DNA from: RYN-230 sp963814645
Lineage (GTDB): Bacteria; Actinomycetota; Actinomycetes; Streptosporangiales; Streptosporangiaceae
Length of the DNA: 64,000 nucleotides
Reading direction: 5' to 3'
NCBI GenBank assembly: GCA_963814645.1
Contig: CAWFDX010000013.1
Coordinates: 62,001-126,000, forward strand
Below are positions 15,489 to 23,608 of this stretch, piece by piece (the first letter of the stretch is position 1; the number at the start of each line of letters is the position of its first letter). The notes under the pieces were generated by a model that saw only the letters and a program-made list of their open reading frames with translations, was not told the origin of the DNA and did not search any database. The translations under genes and the position numbers were made by a program.

Positions 15489-16954
15489 CTGGCCACCGGC
15501 GGGGCCACTTCCAGCAGGTGCTTGCCCCGCTCGGCTTCGGCCACCGGGATCGGGTAATTGCCGTCGAAGCAGGCCCGGCACAGCCAGCCGGCCGGCAGCG
15601 TGGTCGCCTCGGTCAGCCCGGCCAGCGAGATGAAGCCCAGCGAATCGGCCCCGATCGAGTCCCTGATCTCTTCCACTGACAGGCTGCCCGCGATCAGCTC
15701 GGCCCGGGTGGCGAAGTCGATGCCGTAGAAGCACGGCCAGGCCACCGGCGGGCTGGAGATGCGCACGTGCACCTCGGCCGCGCCCGCCTCGCGGAGCATG
15801 GCCACGATGGCCCGCTGGGTGTTGCCACGCACGATGGAATCGTCCACCACCACGACCCGCTGGCCGGCGATGACATCGCGCAGCGGGTTCAGCTTCAGCT
15901 TGATCCCGCGCTGCCGGATCGTCTGGCTGGGCTGGATGAACGTCCGCCCGACGTAGGAGTTCTTGACCAGGCCCTGGCCGTAGGGGATGCCGCTGGCCTG
16001 CGCGTAGCCGATGGCCGCCGGGGTGCCGGACTCCGGCACCGGGATGACCAGGTCCGCCTCGACCGGGTGCTCGGCGGCCAGCATGCGGCCGACCTGGACC
16101 CGGGTGGCCTGCACGCTGCGCCCGGCGATGGCGGTGTCCGGACGGGCCAGGTAGACGTACTCGAACAGGCAGCCCGCCGGGTGCGCCCGGGCGAACGACT
16201 GCGACCTGACCCCACGTTCGTCGATGGTGATCAGCTCGCCGGGCTCAACCTCGCGGACGAACGACGCCCCGACGATGTCCAGCGCGGCCGTCTCGCTGGC
16301 CACCACCCAGCCGCGGGCCAGGCGGCCGAGCACCAGCGGGCGGAAGCCCTGTGGGTCCCGGGCCGCGTACAGGGTGTGCTCGTCCATGAACACCAGCGAG
16401 TACGCGCCGCGCACCAGCGGCAGCGTGGCCAGCACGCTGTCCTCCACGCTGGCCATCCGCGGGTCGGCGAACAGCGCGGTCAGCACGTCCGTGTCGGTCG
16501 TGGCCCGCAGCCCGGGCCCGCGGCGCACGCCCTCCGCGCCACTGGCGATGGCGGCCAGTTCCAGGGTGTTGATCAGGTTGCCGTTGTGCCCCAGTGCCAG
16601 ACTGGCCACCGGGGTGGACCGGAACGTCGGCTGCGCGTTCTCCCACACCGACGCGCCGCTGGTCGAGTACCGGCAGTGCCCGACCGCGATGTAGCCGCGC
16701 AGCGTGGACAGCGCCGCCTCGTCGAACACCTGGGCCACCAGGCCCATGTCCTTATAGACCACGATTCGGTCGCCGTCACTGACCGCGATGCCCGCGGACT
16801 CCTGGCCGCGGTGCTGCAGTGCGTACAGGCCGAAGTAGGCAAGCTTCGCTACTTCCTCGCCAGGGGACCACACGCCGAACACGCCGCATGCGTCCCGAGG
16901 GGGCCGGTCCGTGGGATCTACATCGTCCGTCAGTCGGCCATCGGGGGAGACCAC
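15485..16954 (-). CDS. purF: Amidophosphoribosyltransferase
   Basis: A 489-residue glutamine PRPP amidotransferase, the committed step of purine synthesis. A propeptide of 22 residues precedes the catalytic Cys23 (DACGVFGVW). The PRPP loop reads VVVVDDSIVRGNT. Cysteines in AGCLFEY, WPCFYG and CRACFDG match the four ligands of the Fe-S cluster in the Bacillus-type enzyme. The GTG at 16954 has no Shine-Dalgarno; TAGACT stands at 16961-16966, exactly 6 nt before it, consistent with a leaderless mRNA. It is separated by 4 nt from the SCP2-like gene and coupled to purM. Confidence 0.95.
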   Translation of the reverse strand: MVSPDGRLTDDVDPTDRPPRDACGVFGVWSPGEEVAKLAYFGLYALQHRGQESAGIAVSDGDRIVVYKDMGLVAQVFDEAALSTLRGYIAVGHCRYSTSGASVWENAQPTFRSTPVASLALGHNGNLINTLELAAIASGAEGVRRGPGLRATTDTDVLTALFADPRMASVEDSVLATLPLVRGAYSLVFMDEHTLYAARDPQGFRPLVLGRLARGWVVASETAALDIVGASFVREVEPGELITIDERGVRSQSFARAHPAGCLFEYVYLARPDTAIAGRSVQATRVQVGRMLAAEHPVEADLVIPVPESGTPAAIGYAQASGIPYGQGLVKNSYVGRTFIQPSQTIRQRGIKLKLNPLRDVIAGQRVVVVDDSIVRGNTQRAIVAMLREAGAAEVHVRISSPPVAWPCFYGIDFATRAELIAGSLSVEEIRDSIGADSLGFISLAGLTEATTLPAGWLCRACFDGNYPIPVAEAERGKHLLEVAPPVAR

Positions 16955-16958
16955 CTGG

Positions 16959-17444
16959 TCAGTCTAGGGGGGCCAGGCCGCTACTGGTGCCGCGGAGCAG
17001 CGGCAACAGCCCGGACAGGTCGGCCCGCGGCCCGCTGGCGCTGACCCGCCCGGCCGCCACCGCGTCGGCCCAGGCCAGCCGCCCGGCCGCCAGCAGCACC
17101 CAGGTGACCGGGTCCATCTCCACCACGTTCGGCGGGGTGCCCCGGGTGTGCCGGGGGCCCTCGACGCACTGCACCGCGGCGAACGGCGGCACCCGGACCT
17201 CGACCGCGCGCCCCGGGGCGTCGGCGGCCAGCAGGTCGAGCAGGTAGGTCACCGCGGCCCGGAGCGCATCCGGCCGGGCCTGCCCGGCCGTGCTGTCCAG
17301 CGCGTCGAGCACGGCCAGGACCAGCGCGCGGCCGGCCCGGGCGGCCGCTGCGGGCCCGGCCCACGGCGGCTGGCCGAGATCGGCCCGCTGGGCTTGCAGC
17401 GCGGAGAGCATCCGCTGGGGATTGGCACGCGGGCGGGCTGGCAT
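16959..17444 (-). CDS. Sterol-carrier (SCP2-like) family protein
   Basis: A 161-residue protein with the actinobacterial arrangement of a small helical N-part (QRADLGQPPWAG...VLDALDS) and a C-terminal SCP2/MDMPI-like fold: VRVPPFAAVQCVEGPRHTRG, then NVVEMDPVTWVLLAAGRL, WADAVAAGRVSASG, RADLSGLLPL. This gene is characteristically found next to purF in actinobacteria. A lipid-binding role is suggested only by fold. I chose the ATG at 17444; a TTG at 17453 is also in frame. It lies 4 nt from purF. Confidence 0.82.
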   Translation of the reverse strand: MPARPRANPQRMLSALQAQRADLGQPPWAGPAAAARAGRALVLAVLDALDSTAGQARPDALRAAVTYLLDLLAADAPGRAVEVRVPPFAAVQCVEGPRHTRGTPPNVVEMDPVTWVLLAAGRLAWADAVAAGRVSASGPRADLSGLLPLLRGTSSGLAPLD

Positions 17445-17516
17445 CGGAGTCAACCTATCGTGATCACGGACGGTTCAACCCAGCCCCCGCCGTACCCGCT
17501 TCTTGGTCACAGAACG

Positions 17517-17528
17517 TACACAAATGTG
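17517..17528. promoter_or_regulatory. Dyad ACACA-AA-TGTGT in an AT-richer intergenic region
   Basis: The 197-bp gap (17445-17641) between the divergent SCP2-like and lectin genes is visibly AT-richer than its surroundings. It contains this 12-bp perfect dyad about 115 nt before the lectin start. It is a plausible repressor site, but no matching regulator gene is adjacent. Confidence 0.4.
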
Positions 17529-17613
17529 TCAAATATCTGTACTCGACGTAACGATTCGGTGCCTGAGCGTAGTACTAGATTTCGTAATTTGAGCTATTTC
17601 CGGATATCGGTAG

Positions 17614-17644
17614 CACGACGAGCCGGTAGCAGGTACTCGTCGTG
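17614..17644 (+). promoter_or_regulatory. Hairpin enclosing the lectin gene start codon
   Basis: A perfect 9-bp stem (CACGACGAG at 17614-17622 with CTCGTCGTG at 17636-17644) closes a 13-nt loop holding the only AGG-type ribosome-binding sequence. The last three bases of the stem are the GTG start codon itself. In mRNA this would sequester initiation. Confidence 0.5.
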
Positions 17645-18292
17645 AATATGGCAGGGAGACGCGGTCCAGGGCGCCGGGGAAAGCGCCGGACGCGGGCGGC
17701 GACTGCCGCTGCGATCTCAGCCGTAGCCGTGCTCGCCGTGCTGGCGGCCGCCGGCGCGCTGGCCATCGCGCACCTCGGTAGCCACGACGTAGCGCAAGGA
17801 CGGCATGACCCGCTGCCTGCCAAGATCACCAGCCAGCAGGCGGTCGGGCTGGCCAACCTCGGGGCGACCGGCCAGGCCGGCTCGGGCCAGTCGGCACTGC
17901 TCTCGGCGGGCGCGGGCGGTGTGATCTTCACCCCGAGTAGCGGGGGCGAGAACGTGCAGTCCAGCCAGCAGTGGCAAGCGGACGAGATGGGCGCCGGCCA
18001 GTTCGTGCTGCTGTTCACCCCGGACGGGAAGTGCCTGACCGCGGTCGGCGGCGGCAGCCAGGCCACCACCGAGCTCGCGGCCTGCGACAGCGGGCTCGAC
18101 CAGCGCTGGTACCACCCGTTCGAGGGCACCGACGGGATAGGCCGCGACTACTGGCAGCTGCGCAGCGCGTCGAACGGCCGCTGCCTGGCCGTTGGGTCGG
18201 CCGGCTCAGCCGGGGAATCGGTAGCCGAGATGCAGCGCTGCTCAGCCGCCAAGGCGTGGCCCCAGCTCATCATGTTCTGGTCCGCGTTCTGA
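17642..18292 (+). CDS. Membrane-anchored or secreted ricin-type (RICIN) lectin-like protein
   Basis: A 216-residue protein. A basic N-terminus (GRRGPGRRGKRRTRAA) precedes one hydrophobic helix (AISAVAVLAVLAAAGALAIA), a signal anchor or signal peptide. The exported part from about residue 110 has ricin B-like features: LLFTPDGKCLTAVGGGSQATTELAACDSGLDQRW, WQLRSASNGRCLAV and EMQRC, with four paired cysteines and the QxW-type turn. A carbohydrate-binding role outside the cell is inferred. It starts at GTG 17642 (ATG 17648 is an alternative). It interrupts the purine cluster on the opposite strand. Confidence 0.78.
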   Translation: MNMAGRRGPGRRGKRRTRAATAAAISAVAVLAVLAAAGALAIAHLGSHDVAQGRHDPLPAKITSQQAVGLANLGATGQAGSGQSALLSAGAGGVIFTPSSGGENVQSSQQWQADEMGAGQFVLLFTPDGKCLTAVGGGSQATTELAACDSGLDQRWYHPFEGTDGIGRDYWQLRSASNGRCLAVGSAGSAGESVAEMQRCSAAKAWPQLIMFWSAF

Positions 18293-18345
18293 ACGCACTC
18301 AGCCGAACAGCGCATGCCTTCGCCGCGAAGCGGCGAGCGGGGGGC

Positions 18346-18364
18346 CAGGGGGTCGTCCCCCCTG
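18346..18364. terminator. Hairpin between convergent lectin and purL genes
   Basis: A 7-bp GC stem (CAGGGGG with CCCCCTG) with a 5-nt loop sits between two convergent stops, and another 6-bp hairpin lies just left of it around 18320. No T-run follows. It probably terminates both transcripts. Confidence 0.4.
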
Positions 18365-18365
18365 A

Positions 18366-20615
18366 TTAGCGCTCGAAGAGCGCAGGCAGCGTACCGGTGT
18401 GCGCGGCGGCCAGTTCGTCCACCGGGATGTCGAAGCTATCGGTGATGACCAGGCTGTCGCCGCCGACCGTGCCGATCACCTGGGCGGGCACCCCGTGCTC
18501 GGCGGCCAGGGCGGCCAGCGCCTGCTCGGCGCCGGGCCGGACGGCCAGCACGGCCCGCGCGGCTGACTCGCTGAACAGCTCGGTGAACGGGTCCCCCGGC
18601 AGGCTTACCCGGCAGCCCAGCCCGCCGGACAGGCAGCTCTCGGCCAGCGCCACGGCCAGGCCGCCCTCGGACAGGTCGTGCGCCGCGTCCAGCAGCTCAG
18701 CCGCCGCCGCCCCGGTCAGCACCGCGCCCAGGGCCCGTTCGGCGGCCAGGTCGACCGCGGGCGGGCGGCCGCCGATGTGCCGGTGCGCCACGTGCGCCCA
18801 GGCTGAGCCGCCGAACTCGGCCGCGGTGCGGCCGAGCAGCACCAGGCTGGCCCCCGCGGCGGTGAACCCGATCGGCACCCGCCGGGCCACGTCGGCGTGC
18901 ACGCCGAGCACGCCCACCACCGGGGTCGGGTGGATCGGCACCGCGTCGGTCTGGTTGTAGAAGCTCACGTTGCCCCCGGTGACCGGGACGCCGAGCGTGG
19001 CGCACGCGTCGGCCAGCCCGCGCACCGCCTCGCTGAACTGCCACATCACCCCGGGATCCTCCGGCGAGCCGAAGTTCAGGCAGTTGGTGACGGCCAGCGG
19101 CACCGCGCCGGTCGCGGCCACGTTGCGGTACGCCTCGGCCAGCGCGAGCTGCGCACCGGCGTACGGGTCGAGCAGGCAGAACCGGCCGTTGCCGTCGGTG
19201 GCCAGGGCCACCCCGAGGCCGGTCTGCTCGTCGATCCGCAGCACCCCGGCGTCCTCCGGCATGGCCAGCACCGTGTTGCCGCGGACGTGCCGGTCGTACT
19301 GCTCGGTGACCCAGCTCTTGTCCGCCTGCCCGGGCGACGCGAGCAGCGACAGCAGCGTGCCGCGCAGCTGCGGGCCGGATGACGGCCGGGCCAGCCGGGC
19401 CGGGTCGCCGGCCCGCAGCGCGTCCTGGCCGGCCGGGCGCTGAATGGGCCGCCGGTACACCGGCCCGTCGTCGGCCGCGCTGCCCGGCTCGATGTCCACC
19501 ACCTGCTCGCCGTGCCAGCTCATCTGCAGCCGACCGGTGCCGGTCACCTCGCCGATCACCGTGGCCAGCACGCCCCACCGGGCACAGATCTCCATGAACC
19601 GGCCGACGTGGCCCGGCTCGACCACGGCCATCATGCGTTCCTGCGACTCGCTCATCAGGATCTCGGCCGGGCCGAGCGCCGGGTCGCGCAGCGGCACGGC
19701 GTCGAGTTCCACCCGCATGCCACTGCCCCCGCCCGCGGCCAGCTCGGCGGTGGCGCACGACACCCCGGCCGCGCCGAGATCCTGGATCGCGCTGACCAGC
19801 CCGGCCGCGTACAGCTCCAGGCAGCACTCGACCAGCAGCTTCTCGGTGAACGGGTCGCCGACCTGGACGCTGGGCCGCTTGGCCGAGTCGGTGCCGCCGA
19901 ACGTGGCGCTGGCCAGCACCGACGCACCGCCGATACCGTCCGGGCCGGTCCGCGAGCCGAACAGGATGACCTTGTTGCCCGGGCCGCGGGCGGCCGCTTC
20001 CTTCAGGTCAGCGTGCCGCATGACCCCCACGCAGAGCGCGTTGACCAGCGGATTCCCGCTGTAGCAGGGGTCGAAGGCCAGCTCGCCGCCGATATTGGGC
20101 AGGCCGAGGCAGTTGCCGTAGAAGGAGATCCCGGCTACCACCCCGGGCAGCACCCGGCGGGTGTCCAGGGCGTCGGCCGGGCCGAACCGCAGCGAGTCCA
20201 TTACCGCCACCGGCCGGGCGCCCATGGCCAGGATGTCCCGGACGATGCCGCCCACCCCGGTGGCCGCGCCCTGGAACGGCTCCACGTAGGACGGGTGGTT
20301 GTGCGACTCGACCTTGAAGGTGACCGCGTAGCCCTGCCCGATGTCCACCACGCCGGCCTGCTGCCCGATGCCGGCCAGCAGCGCCGGGCTGGGCGGCGCG
20401 GTTTCCGCGAACCGGCGCAGGTGCACCTTGGACGACTTGTAGGAGCAGTGCTCGCTCCACATTACCGAGTAGATGGCCAGTTCGGCGTCGGTCGGGCGGC
20501 GGCCAAGCAGTTCCCTGATCTGGGTGTACTCCGCCTCGGTCAGGCCCAGCTCGGCGTACGGCTGCGGCTGAGCCGGGGTGGCCGCCGCGCGGCGCACCGT
20601 GTCGGCCGCGGTCAT
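18366..20615 (-). CDS. purL: Phosphoribosylformylglycinamidine synthase subunit PurL
   Basis: A 749-residue FGAM synthase II (small PurL type) that, with PurS and PurQ, converts FGAR, glutamine and ATP to FGAM. Visible blocks are SVMWSEHCSYKSSK, VTFKVESHNHPSYVEPFQGAATGVGG (His of the active site), ILFGSRTGPDGIGGAS, MSESQERMM, the second-half PVTGGNVSFYNQ and AHDLSEGGLAVALAE. The ATG at 20615 overlaps the purQ stop (ATGA). The length is normal for the three-subunit system. Confidence 0.96.
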   Translation of the reverse strand: MTAADTVRRAAATPAQPQPYAELGLTEAEYTQIRELLGRRPTDAELAIYSVMWSEHCSYKSSKVHLRRFAETAPPSPALLAGIGQQAGVVDIGQGYAVTFKVESHNHPSYVEPFQGAATGVGGIVRDILAMGARPVAVMDSLRFGPADALDTRRVLPGVVAGISFYGNCLGLPNIGGELAFDPCYSGNPLVNALCVGVMRHADLKEAAARGPGNKVILFGSRTGPDGIGGASVLASATFGGTDSAKRPSVQVGDPFTEKLLVECCLELYAAGLVSAIQDLGAAGVSCATAELAAGGGSGMRVELDAVPLRDPALGPAEILMSESQERMMAVVEPGHVGRFMEICARWGVLATVIGEVTGTGRLQMSWHGEQVVDIEPGSAADDGPVYRRPIQRPAGQDALRAGDPARLARPSSGPQLRGTLLSLLASPGQADKSWVTEQYDRHVRGNTVLAMPEDAGVLRIDEQTGLGVALATDGNGRFCLLDPYAGAQLALAEAYRNVAATGAVPLAVTNCLNFGSPEDPGVMWQFSEAVRGLADACATLGVPVTGGNVSFYNQTDAVPIHPTPVVGVLGVHADVARRVPIGFTAAGASLVLLGRTAAEFGGSAWAHVAHRHIGGRPPAVDLAAERALGAVLTGAAAAELLDAAHDLSEGGLAVALAESCLSGGLGCRVSLPGDPFTELFSESAARAVLAVRPGAEQALAALAAEHGVPAQVIGTVGGDSLVITDSFDIPVDELAAAHTGTLPALFER

Positions 20616-21316
20616 CCGTCCGCCCCGTCCGGCACCAGCAGCCCGCCAGCCACCGTGCGCAGCACCGAGGTGAAGAAGCCGAGGCCGTCGGTGCTCGGCC
20701 CGGTCAGCGGGTCGATGGCGTGCTCCGGATGCGGCATCAGCCCGACCACGTTCCCGGCCTCGCTGCGCACCCCGGCGATGTCGCCCACCGAGCCGTTCGG
20801 ATTGCCACCCGCGTACCGGGCCAGCACCTGCCCGCCCGCGGTCAGCCGGGCCAGCGTGGCCGGATCGGCCACGTAGGCGCCCTCGCCGCTCTTCAGCACC
20901 ACGGTGATCTCCTGGTCCTGGGCGTAGTCCGCGGTCCACGACGTCCTGGTGTCCTCGATGCGCACCCGCACCGCGCGGTTGATGAACCGCAGGGCGGCGT
21001 TGCGGGTCAGCGCCCCGGGCAGCAGGTGCGCCTCGCACAGGATCTGGAAGCCGTTGCAGATGCCCAGCACCGGCAGCCCGTCCCGGGCCGCCGGGATCAG
21101 CTCGGACATCACCGGCGCGAACCGGGCGATGGCCCCGCAGCGCAGGTAGTCACCGTAGGAGAACCCGCCGGGCAGGACCACGGCGGCCAGCCCGCGCAGG
21201 TCGGTCTGCCCGTGCCAGACCGGCACCGGGGTGCCGCCGGCCCGGGCCACCGCCCGCGCAGCATCGACGTCGTCGAGCGAACCAGGGAAGGTGATGACGC
21301 CCACTCGGGCTGTCAT
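20612..21316 (-). CDS. purQ: Phosphoribosylformylglycinamidine synthase subunit PurQ
   Basis: A 234-residue class-I glutamine amidotransferase that passes ammonia to PurL. The nucleophile Cys87 is in LPVLGICNGFQ, the oxyanion segment is VVLPGGFSYGDYLR, and the His/Glu pair is in GLMPHPEHA. GAGG precedes the ATG at 21316. It is coupled to purL by a 4-nt overlap. purS, normally immediately upstream, is displaced by an anti-sigma-type gene. Confidence 0.96.
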   Translation of the reverse strand: MTARVGVITFPGSLDDVDAARAVARAGGTPVPVWHGQTDLRGLAAVVLPGGFSYGDYLRCGAIARFAPVMSELIPAARDGLPVLGICNGFQILCEAHLLPGALTRNAALRFINRAVRVRIEDTRTSWTADYAQDQEITVVLKSGEGAYVADPATLARLTAGGQVLARYAGGNPNGSVGDIAGVRSEAGNVVGLMPHPEHAIDPLTGPSTDGLGFFTSVLRTVAGGLLVPDGADG

Positions 21317-21386
21317 GAGCGTCCTCGCAGCGGCTAGCGGGGATTGTCTGCCTGCAGGCTACCCTGCTGGGCCGGCCACCTGGACG

Positions 21387-22043
21387 TCAGCCGACGTTCC
21401 TGAGCTGGTCTTCCCGCAGCTCGTCGTCGGTGAGCGGGAACTCGGCCGGGCGGCCGAGCAGCGCGTCGTCCCGCCACGCCATCCGCTTCTCCAGCGACAC
21501 CACCGTGCCCACCCCCGGGTCGGTGCTGAGCGTCACGTCGTCCACGCAGGCCCGCATGATGGCCAGGCCCCGGCCGGACTCCGGCAGCATCGCGATGACC
21601 TGGTCCTCGGTCAGCGGCCGGTGCCCGTCACCGGCCCGCCGCCGCCCGCCCGGGCGGGGCAGCCGCCGCGGCGGGCGCACCGCGCGGCGGCGGAACCTGG
21701 CTGGCGCGTGCACGGCGTCCCACATGGGCCGGCGCGGCGCGGGCACGAGCAGCGGCTCCAGGCCGCGCTCGTCGTTCAGCACCTGGATCAGGCAACCCCG
21801 CTGGCCGATCCGGGCGACAATCTCGTAGCGCGGGCCGGGCGTGCCATGCTTGAGCACGTTCGTGCACGCCTCAGTCACCGCGAGCAGTAGGTCAGAAACC
21901 CCGTCTTCATCGGCACCCAGCCGCCGCAGCGTGTCGCCGAGCACTCGCCGCATTACCGGCACGCTCAGCGCCTCGTGCGGGAACACCAGGCAGAACTCCA
22001 CGTCCACGATCGACTCCTCGGTGCGTCTCAAGTGAGCCCGCAT
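21387..22043 (-). CDS. RsbW/SpoIIAB-like ATP-binding anti-sigma-type protein
   Basis: A 218-residue GHKL ATPase-fold protein of the anti-sigma/serine-kinase class. The N-box is LLLAVTEACTNVLKHG (E58, N62) and the G2-like motif ESGRGLAIMRACVDDV is near 155-170. Between them, after LNDERGLEP, there is an unusual Arg/Pro-rich insert (about residues 98-147: APRRP, RFRRRAVRPPRRLPRPGGRRR) that is absent from compact RsbW proteins. The ATG at 22043 follows GAGGGG. It sits between purS and purQ in the same direction. Its partner sigma factor is not adjacent. Confidence 0.82.
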   Translation of the reverse strand: MRAHLRRTEESIVDVEFCLVFPHEALSVPVMRRVLGDTLRRLGADEDGVSDLLLAVTEACTNVLKHGTPGPRYEIVARIGQRGCLIQVLNDERGLEPLLVPAPRRPMWDAVHAPARFRRRAVRPPRRLPRPGGRRRAGDGHRPLTEDQVIAMLPESGRGLAIMRACVDDVTLSTDPGVGTVVSLEKRMAWRDDALLGRPAEFPLTDDELREDQLRNVG

Positions 22044-22151
22044 CCGCCCCTCGTCCCCTCGCTCTCGCGTCCGTGCGTGCTGGCCACTTGTGTCCTTTCC
22101 CGGCCCTGGCCGGGATAATCGTGAACTCTTGGTGTTGTCTTGCAATCGTTG

Positions 22152-22394
22152 TCACCCCTCGTGCAGGGTGAACTCTTCGATGACCGGATTGGCCAGCACC
22201 TCCCCGGCCAGTTCGGCCACCCTGGCCAGCGCCGATTCGTCGGCCGGGCCGCTCAGTTCCACCTCGAACCGCTTGCCCTGGCGGACGCTGAGCACCTGGC
22301 CGAAGCCGAGCCGCTGGCACGCGCTGGCGATCGCCTCGCCCTGCGGATCGTGAATCTCCCGGCGGAGCATCACGTCAACCACGATTCGGGCCAC
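22152..22394 (-). CDS. purS: Phosphoribosylformylglycinamidine synthase subunit PurS
   Basis: An 80-residue PurS with the family pattern VVDVMLRREIHDPQGEAI, then LGFGQVLSVRQGKRFEVEL and a C-terminal LANPVIEEFTL. It bridges PurL and PurQ in the FGAM synthase complex. The start is GTG at 22394. It is first in the purS, anti-sigma, purQ, purL series and divergent from the 2-oxoacid dehydrogenase operon. Confidence 0.94.
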   Translation of the reverse strand: MARIVVDVMLRREIHDPQGEAIASACQRLGFGQVLSVRQGKRFEVELSGPADESALARVAELAGEVLANPVIEEFTLHEG

Positions 22395-22463
22395 CTGCGG
22401 TCCCTGCCTTCCGTAGATTCACGCCGGGTTTCCCGGTGCGCGGCTTGGTCTGTCACGATGGCC

Positions 22464-22506
22464 CTAGTGAACCCCACCACCATGGGGGCTAGTGAACCCC
22501 ACCACC
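22464..22506. repeat. Tandem 18-bp direct repeat in the purS/E1-alpha divergent promoter
   Basis: CTAGTGAACCCCACCACC occurs twice, at 22464-22481 and 22489-22506, offset by 25 bp and ending 13 bp before the E1-alpha start. The spacing places both copies near one helix face (about 2.4 turns), which suits an activator or repressor binding direct repeats. Confidence 0.65.
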
Positions 22507-22519
22507 CAAGGGAGTGCAC

Positions 22520-23608
22520 GTGGCCGTCGAAACAATCCAGCTCCTGACACCAGAAGGTGAACGGGTCGAACACCCCGACTACCCGCTGGAGCTGACCACT
22601 GACGAGGTCAAGAACCTCTACACCGACCTGGTCCTGGTCCGCCGGATCGACACCGAGGCGATCGCCCTGCAGCGCCAGGGTGAGCTGGGCATCTGGGCCT
22701 CGCTGCTCGGCCAGGAAGCGGCCCAGGTCGGCTCGGGCCGCGCGCTCGGGCCGCGGGACATGGCGTTCCCCACCTACCGCGAGCACGGCGTGGCCTGGAC
22801 CCGCGGCCTGGACCCGAGCCGGCTGCTGGAACTGTTCCGCGGGGTCAGTCACGGCGGCTGGGACCCCCAGGCGCACCGGTTCCACCTGTACACGATCGTC
22901 ATCGGCGCCCAGACGCTGCACGCCACCGGGTACGCGATGGGGATCCAGCGGGACGGCGCAGTGGGTGAGGACGGCGAGGCGGTCATCGTCTACTTCGGCG
23001 ACGGCGCGACCAGCCAGGGCGACGTGAACGAGGCGTTCATCTGGGCCTCGGTGTTCAACGCCCCGGTGGTGTTCTTCTGCCAGAACAACCAGTGGGCCAT
23101 CTCCGAGCCGCTGGAGCGGCAGAGCCGTATCCCGCTCTACCAGCGGGCCAGCGGCTTCGGCTTCCCCGGGGTCCGGGTGGACGGCAACGACGTGTTCGCC
23201 TGCCTGGCGGTGACCAGGAAGGCCCTGCAGGCCGCCCGGGAAGGCCAGGGCCCGATGCTGATCGAGGCGTTCACCTACCGGATGGGCGCGCACACCACCA
23301 CCGACGACCCGACCCGGTACCGGCTGGCCAGCGAACTCGAGGCGTGGAAGCTGAAGGACCCGATCGAGCGGGTCAAGGCGTTCCTGGTACGCAGCGGCGC
23401 GGCGGACGCGGCGTTCTTCGCCGACGTGGACGCGCAGGCCGACGAGCTGGGCCGGCGGATCAGGAAGACCTGCCAGGAGATGCCCGACCCGCAGCCACTG
23501 GCCATGTTCGAGAATGTGTACGCCGGGCGCAACGCGCTGCTCGACGCGGAGCGCGAGCAGTACGCCGCCTACCTGGACACGTTCGACTCGGCGGAGGTGG
23601 CCCGATGA
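22520..23608 (+). CDS. 2-oxoacid dehydrogenase E1 component, alpha subunit
   Basis: A 362-residue thiamine-diphosphate-dependent E1-alpha of a pyruvate or branched-chain 2-oxoacid dehydrogenase. The TPP/Mg motif runs from VYFGDGATSQGD to FFCQNNQWA. LLGQEAAQVGSGRALG and PTYREHG are conserved, and the phosphorylation-loop region is TYRMGAHTTTDDPTRY. The GTG at 22520 is preferred (GGGAG 5 nt before); the GTG at 22514 is too close to it. It is first of a three-gene operon and overlaps E1-beta. Substrate assignment (pyruvate versus branched-chain) is open; the upstream leucine dehydrogenase favours the latter weakly. Confidence 0.92.
   Translation: MAVETIQLLTPEGERVEHPDYPLELTTDEVKNLYTDLVLVRRIDTEAIALQRQGELGIWASLLGQEAAQVGSGRALGPRDMAFPTYREHGVAWTRGLDPSRLLELFRGVSHGGWDPQAHRFHLYTIVIGAQTLHATGYAMGIQRDGAVGEDGEAVIVYFGDGATSQGDVNEAFIWASVFNAPVVFFCQNNQWAISEPLERQSRIPLYQRASGFGFPGVRVDGNDVFACLAVTRKALQAAREGQGPMLIEAFTYRMGAHTTTDDPTRYRLASELEAWKLKDPIERVKAFLVRSGAADAAFFADVDAQADELGRRIRKTCQEMPDPQPLAMFENVYAGRNALLDAEREQYAAYLDTFDSAEVAR

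Noticed and set aside
18320..18345. CRISPR-like or IS-end signal in the GC-rich stretch after the lectin gene
   Set aside because: It is explained by two small hairpins between convergent genes.
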